From Methylocystis sp. H62 (GTDB lineage: Bacteria > Pseudomonadota > Alphaproteobacteria > Rhizobiales > Beijerinckiaceae): 64,000 bases of DNA. Below the pieces are notes generated by a model, which worked only from the letters and a program-made list of their open reading frames with translations, had not been told where the DNA came from and did not search any database. The stretch is from assembly GCF_015709515.1 (NCBI RefSeq), contig NZ_JADNQZ010000055.1, positions 5,650 through 69,649 on the forward strand, written 5' to 3'. Both the position numbers and the translations under genes were made by a program. Below are positions 61,128-64,000 of the stretch, piece after piece; the first letter of the stretch is position 1; every line of letters begins with the position of its first letter.

Positions 61128-62369
61128 ATGGACAACTCGGCGTTCAGTAACCCGCACGTCGCCAGAAACTACGACCCGCTGCCCGTCGTGCTCACGCGGG
61201 GACAGGGCGCTTATCTGTGGGATGTCGAAGGCCGGCGTTACATCGACATGATGAGCGCCTATTCGGCTGTCAGCCTCGGTCACGCGCATCCCCGAATCCT
61301 TGCAAAGCTCGCTGAGCAGGCGCAGCGGCTCGCGGTGCCTTCCCGCGCCTTTTACAATGATCGGCTCGCGCCGTTTCTCGAGGAGCTCTGCACTCTGACA
61401 GGACTTGACGTCGCGCTGCCGATGAACACCGGCGCAGAGGCGGTTGAGACGGCGATCAAAGCGGCGCGCCGCTGGGCCAATCGCGTCAAGGGCGTCGCCG
61501 ACCCCGAGATTATCGTCGCCGCAGGCAATTTCCACGGCCGAACCACAACGATCATCAGCTTCTCCTCGGAGCGCGAATATCAAGACGGGTTTGGCCCCTT
61601 CATGCCGGGCTTTCGCGCCGCCCCGTTTGGCGATCTCGCGGCCTTCGAAGCCGCCATCACTCCGCGGACCGCCGCTATTCTCGTGGAGCCGATCCAGGGC
61701 GAGGCGGGCGTCATCGTGCCGCCGGACGGCTGGCTCGCGGGGCTACGCCGACTGTGCGACGAACGCGGCGTTTTGCTGCTGCTGGACGAAATCCAATCGG
61801 GTTTGGGGCGCAGCGGCGCCTGGTTCGCGTTTGAGCATGAGAATGTCCTTCCCGACGGCGTGACGCTGGGAAAGGCGCTCGGCGGCGGCGTTCTGCCCGT
61901 TTCCGCCTTCGTGGCGAAAAGCGAAGTGATGGATGTTTTCACGCCGGGCTCGCACGGATCGACCTTCGGCGGCAACGCTCTCGCCGCCGCCGTTGGACTA
62001 GAAGCGCTGCATGTCATTCGTGACGAACGGCTGGTCGAACGCAGCCAGGCGCTTGGCGCGAGAATGCTGCAACGGCTGCACGCGATGCGCGCCCCGGCGA
62101 TCAGTGAAGTTCGCGGGCGCGGCCTCTGGGCCGGCGTCGACATCGACCCGCGTTACGCGAGCGCGCGAGAAATCTGCGAAAGCCTGCTCGCCAAAGGCGT
62201 GCTGACGACCGCGACGCATCACACGGTCGTGCGCTTGGCGCCGCCCTTCGTCATTTCTCAAGACGACCTCGATCTTGCGCTCGACGCCGTCGAGGAGGCG
62301 ATCGTAAAGTTTCATGCGCCGCGCAATCTCCGTGGCGCCGCCGACGTCGGCCATTCACTTGAAGCGTAG
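61128..62369 (+). CDS. Class III aminotransferase (ornithine/lysine type)
   Basis: A ~413-residue PLP aminotransferase: NYDPLPVVLTRGQGAYLWDVEGRRYIDMMSAYSAVSLGH, NTGAEAVETAIKAARRW, EPIQGEAGVIVPP, LLDEIQSGLGR and the PLP lysine in TLGKALGGGVLPVSAF. It reads like RocD, ornithine delta-aminotransferase. Because it diverges from an ALDH7 gene and lies near an HglS gene, it may act on lysine (epsilon-amino group) in vivo; the sequence alone does not settle this. The ATG at 61128 (MDNSAFSNP) fits family length. Confidence 0.88.
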   Translation: MDNSAFSNPHVARNYDPLPVVLTRGQGAYLWDVEGRRYIDMMSAYSAVSLGHAHPRILAKLAEQAQRLAVPSRAFYNDRLAPFLEELCTLTGLDVALPMNTGAEAVETAIKAARRWANRVKGVADPEIIVAAGNFHGRTTTIISFSSEREYQDGFGPFMPGFRAAPFGDLAAFEAAITPRTAAILVEPIQGEAGVIVPPDGWLAGLRRLCDERGVLLLLDEIQSGLGRSGAWFAFEHENVLPDGVTLGKALGGGVLPVSAFVAKSEVMDVFTPGSHGSTFGGNALAAAVGLEALHVIRDERLVERSQALGARMLQRLHAMRAPAISEVRGRGLWAGVDIDPRYASAREICESLLAKGVLTTATHHTVVRLAPPFVISQDDLDLALDAVEEAIVKFHAPRNLRGAADVGHSLEA

Positions 62370-62378
62370 GCGCAGCGG

Positions 62379-64000
62379 CTAAGCGCGTATGCGTTCGCCT
62401 TTGGGATCGTAGAACGGCGAAAGAGAGACGGTCGCCGGCCGGCGCTCGCCGGCGATTTCAAGTTGATATTCGCCAGAGAGCACAAAAGTCGGATCGACTC
62501 CGTCCGAGTTGCGGACATAGCCATAGCCGATCGCCTTGCCGATCGAATAGCCGTAGCCGCCGCTTGACAGCCATCCGACGCGGACGCCGTTACGATAGAT
62601 CGTTTCGCGCCCGAGCAGCACGATCTCAGGATCGTCGACAACGAAGCCGGCGAGAAGTCGCGGCAAGGGCAAGCCCGCAGCTTGAACGAGCGCGTCTCTT
62701 CCCTGAAAAGGCGCGCCGGACTTCATCTTGACGGCCCAGCCGAGTCCCGCCATCGGCGGCGTGTGATCCGGACCGATATCCGCGCCCCACGCGCGGTAGC
62801 CCTTCTCCAGACGCAGAGATTCGATCGCTCGATAGCCCGCGTCGACGAGGCCGAAGGGCGCGCCCGCGACAACCAGCGCGTCATAAACAGAGACGGCGAA
62901 ATCGACAGGGATGTGAAGCTCCCAGCCGAGTTCGCCCACATAAGTGACGCGGATCGCCAGCACTGGCGCGCCGGCCAGGCGAATTTCGCGGGCGCTCATG
63001 AAAGGAAAGGCGACATTCGAAAGATCATCGTCGCAGCATGATTGCAGAATCTCTCGCGCGCGCGGACCCATCAACGCGAGCACCGAATTCGCCGAGGTGA
63101 CGTCGATCACGCGCGCGTCCATGCCCTCTGGAATCGATCGCCTGATCCAGTCGAAGTCATGCGTGCCGAAGGCCGTCCCCGTCACGACATAGAAGCGGTC
63201 CTTCGCCAATCGCGAGATCGTCAGATCGCATTCGATCCCGCCCTTGCGGTTCAACAACTGCGTATAGGTGACGGCGCCCGGCGGCTTGGCGACATTGTTG
63301 GCGGCGATCCAGGACAGCGCCGCTTCGGCGTCTTTGCCGACAATCAGCGCCTTGGCGAAGCTTGTCTGATCGAAAAGCGCCGCCGCCTCCCGGCATGCGC
63401 GATGCTCTCGTCCGACCGAATCGAACCAGCCGGGCGCGCCGAACGAATAGCGATCCAGCGGCGCTTCGCCCACGCTCGCATCCGCGAACCAATTGGGCCG
63501 CTCGAAGCCCATTTTTTCGCCGAAGCACGCACCCTTCGCCTTGAGGCGGTCATAGAGCGGCGAGCGCCGCAGCGGCCGGCCCGACGTAAATTCTTCGAAG
63601 GGCCAGGCGATGCTGTAGTGGCGCGCATAGGCTTCGAGCGTCCGCACCCGCACCCAGGACGGGTCCCTGTGCGGCGCGCCGAAGCGGCGGATGTCGACCG
63701 GCCAGAGATCGAACGGCTGTTCGCCGTCCGCCGCCCATTCCGCCAGCGCCATGCCGGCGCCGCCCGCCGACGCGATGCCGAAAGCGTTAAAGCCGGCGCC
63801 GACGAAGAAATTGCGCACCTCCGGCGCTTCGCCGATCATCCAATTGCCGTCGGGCGTGAAGCTTTCGAGGCCGTTGATCATCTGCTTGACGCCGGCCTCG
63901 GCGAGCGCCGGCACGCGGCCGAGCGCGAGATCCATGATCGGCTCGAAATGATCCCAATCGTCTTCGAGAAGTCGAAAGGCGAAATCCTCTGGCACGGCGC
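62379..64000 (-). CDS. GcvT-family FAD-dependent oxidoreductase (sarcosine/dimethylglycine dehydrogenase-like), partial
   Basis: At least 538 residues; the N-terminal part, with the FAD-binding Rossmann region, lies beyond the right edge. What is seen starts with the end of the DAO domain (GLESFTPDGNWMIGEAPEVRNFFVGAGFNAFGIASAGGAG). The linker and GcvT-like folate domain follow: FGAPGWFDSVGREHRACREAAALFDQTSFAK, LRLEKGYRAWGADIGPDHTPPMAGLGWAVK and the barrel end. Such enzymes demethylate sarcosine or dimethylglycine, passing one-carbon units to tetrahydrofolate. Stop codon at 62379 is intact. Confidence 0.85.
   Translation of the reverse strand, partial: AVPEDFAFRLLEDDWDHFEPIMDLALGRVPALAEAGVKQMINGLESFTPDGNWMIGEAPEVRNFFVGAGFNAFGIASAGGAGMALAEWAADGEQPFDLWPVDIRRFGAPHRDPSWVRVRTLEAYARHYSIAWPFEEFTSGRPLRRSPLYDRLKAKGACFGEKMGFERPNWFADASVGEAPLDRYSFGAPGWFDSVGREHRACREAAALFDQTSFAKALIVGKDAEAALSWIAANNVAKPPGAVTYTQLLNRKGGIECDLTISRLAKDRFYVVTGTAFGTHDFDWIRRSIPEGMDARVIDVTSANSVLALMGPRAREILQSCCDDDLSNVAFPFMSAREIRLAGAPVLAIRVTYVGELGWELHIPVDFAVSVYDALVVAGAPFGLVDAGYRAIESLRLEKGYRAWGADIGPDHTPPMAGLGWAVKMKSGAPFQGRDALVQAAGLPLPRLLAGFVVDDPEIVLLGRETIYRNGVRVGWLSSGGYGYSIGKAIGYGYVRNSDGVDPTFVLSGEYQLEIAGERRPATVSLSPFYDPKGERIRA

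Overview
The window is one stretch of a high-GC alphaproteobacterial chromosome, most probably from the Hyphomicrobiales (Rhizobiales) and plausibly a methylotroph or methanotroph of the Methylocystis/Methylosinus/Beijerinckiaceae type. The order-level reading rests on ctrA and chpT, the rpmH-rnpA-yidC-engB-argB block, bactofilin, an EipA-type DUF1134 protein and many short palindromic intergenic repeats. The methylotroph reading is weaker. It leans on a periplasmic methanethiol oxidase operon and on glycine-producing genes next to a sarcosine-dehydrogenase-like gene.

Left part (1-12.8 kb): housekeeping genes on the minus strand (dapD, a pyrimidine 5'-nucleotidase, a sirtuin, argB, engB, yidC, rnpA, rpmH), then a methanethiol oxidase cluster (mtoX, SCO copper chaperone, MauG-like dihaem protein). 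Just upstream of that cluster lie a DUF4242 gene and a TetR gene with two matching operator-like palindromes. 13-20.7 kb: cell-cycle genes ctrA and chpT, separated by a toxin-antitoxin insert that is bracketed by two copies of the ctrA 3' end; cysQ, an EipA-like envelope gene, a coiled-coil membrane protein, and YciI and EVE-domain genes.

Middle (20.8-36.9 kb): an AT-rich, probably acquired HEPN nuclease gene of the ApeA anti-phage type; a TPR protein; an isolated sucC; a pentapeptide-repeat membrane protein; a TGS1-like methyltransferase; a telA-yqiJ-flotillin membrane-stress operon; tRNA-Glu(CTC); bactofilin, xerD, a tiny membrane protein, yciB and ftsY.

37-41.3 kb holds a family 2A encapsulin system: a shell protein, a cysteine desulfurase with a ~340-residue disordered N-terminal extension (the expected cargo), and a divergent serine O-acetyltransferase. 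This looks like a protein compartment for sulfur. 41.3-47.4 kb: VOC-fold and MarR genes, an AT-rich orphan gene, a long non-coding stretch, and a [2Fe-2S]-ferredoxin/rubrerythrin fusion beside a stand-alone rubrerythrin paralogue.

47.4-54.2 kb is a very tight four-gene operon in which a shortened NAD-glutamate dehydrogenase sits between an anti-anti-sigma/anti-sigma kinase pair and a multi-PAS PP2C phosphatase. This is the arrangement I find most unusual. 54.3-64 kb is an amino-acid catabolism island: a class III aminotransferase diverging from an ALDH7-type semialdehyde dehydrogenase, 2-oxoadipate dioxygenase/decarboxylase, threonine dehydrogenase, 2-amino-3-ketobutyrate CoA ligase and a Cys/Met PLP enzyme. 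Together they can take lysine to D-2-hydroxyglutarate and threonine to glycine plus acetyl-CoA. A GcvT-family FAD oxidoreductase gene runs off the right edge.
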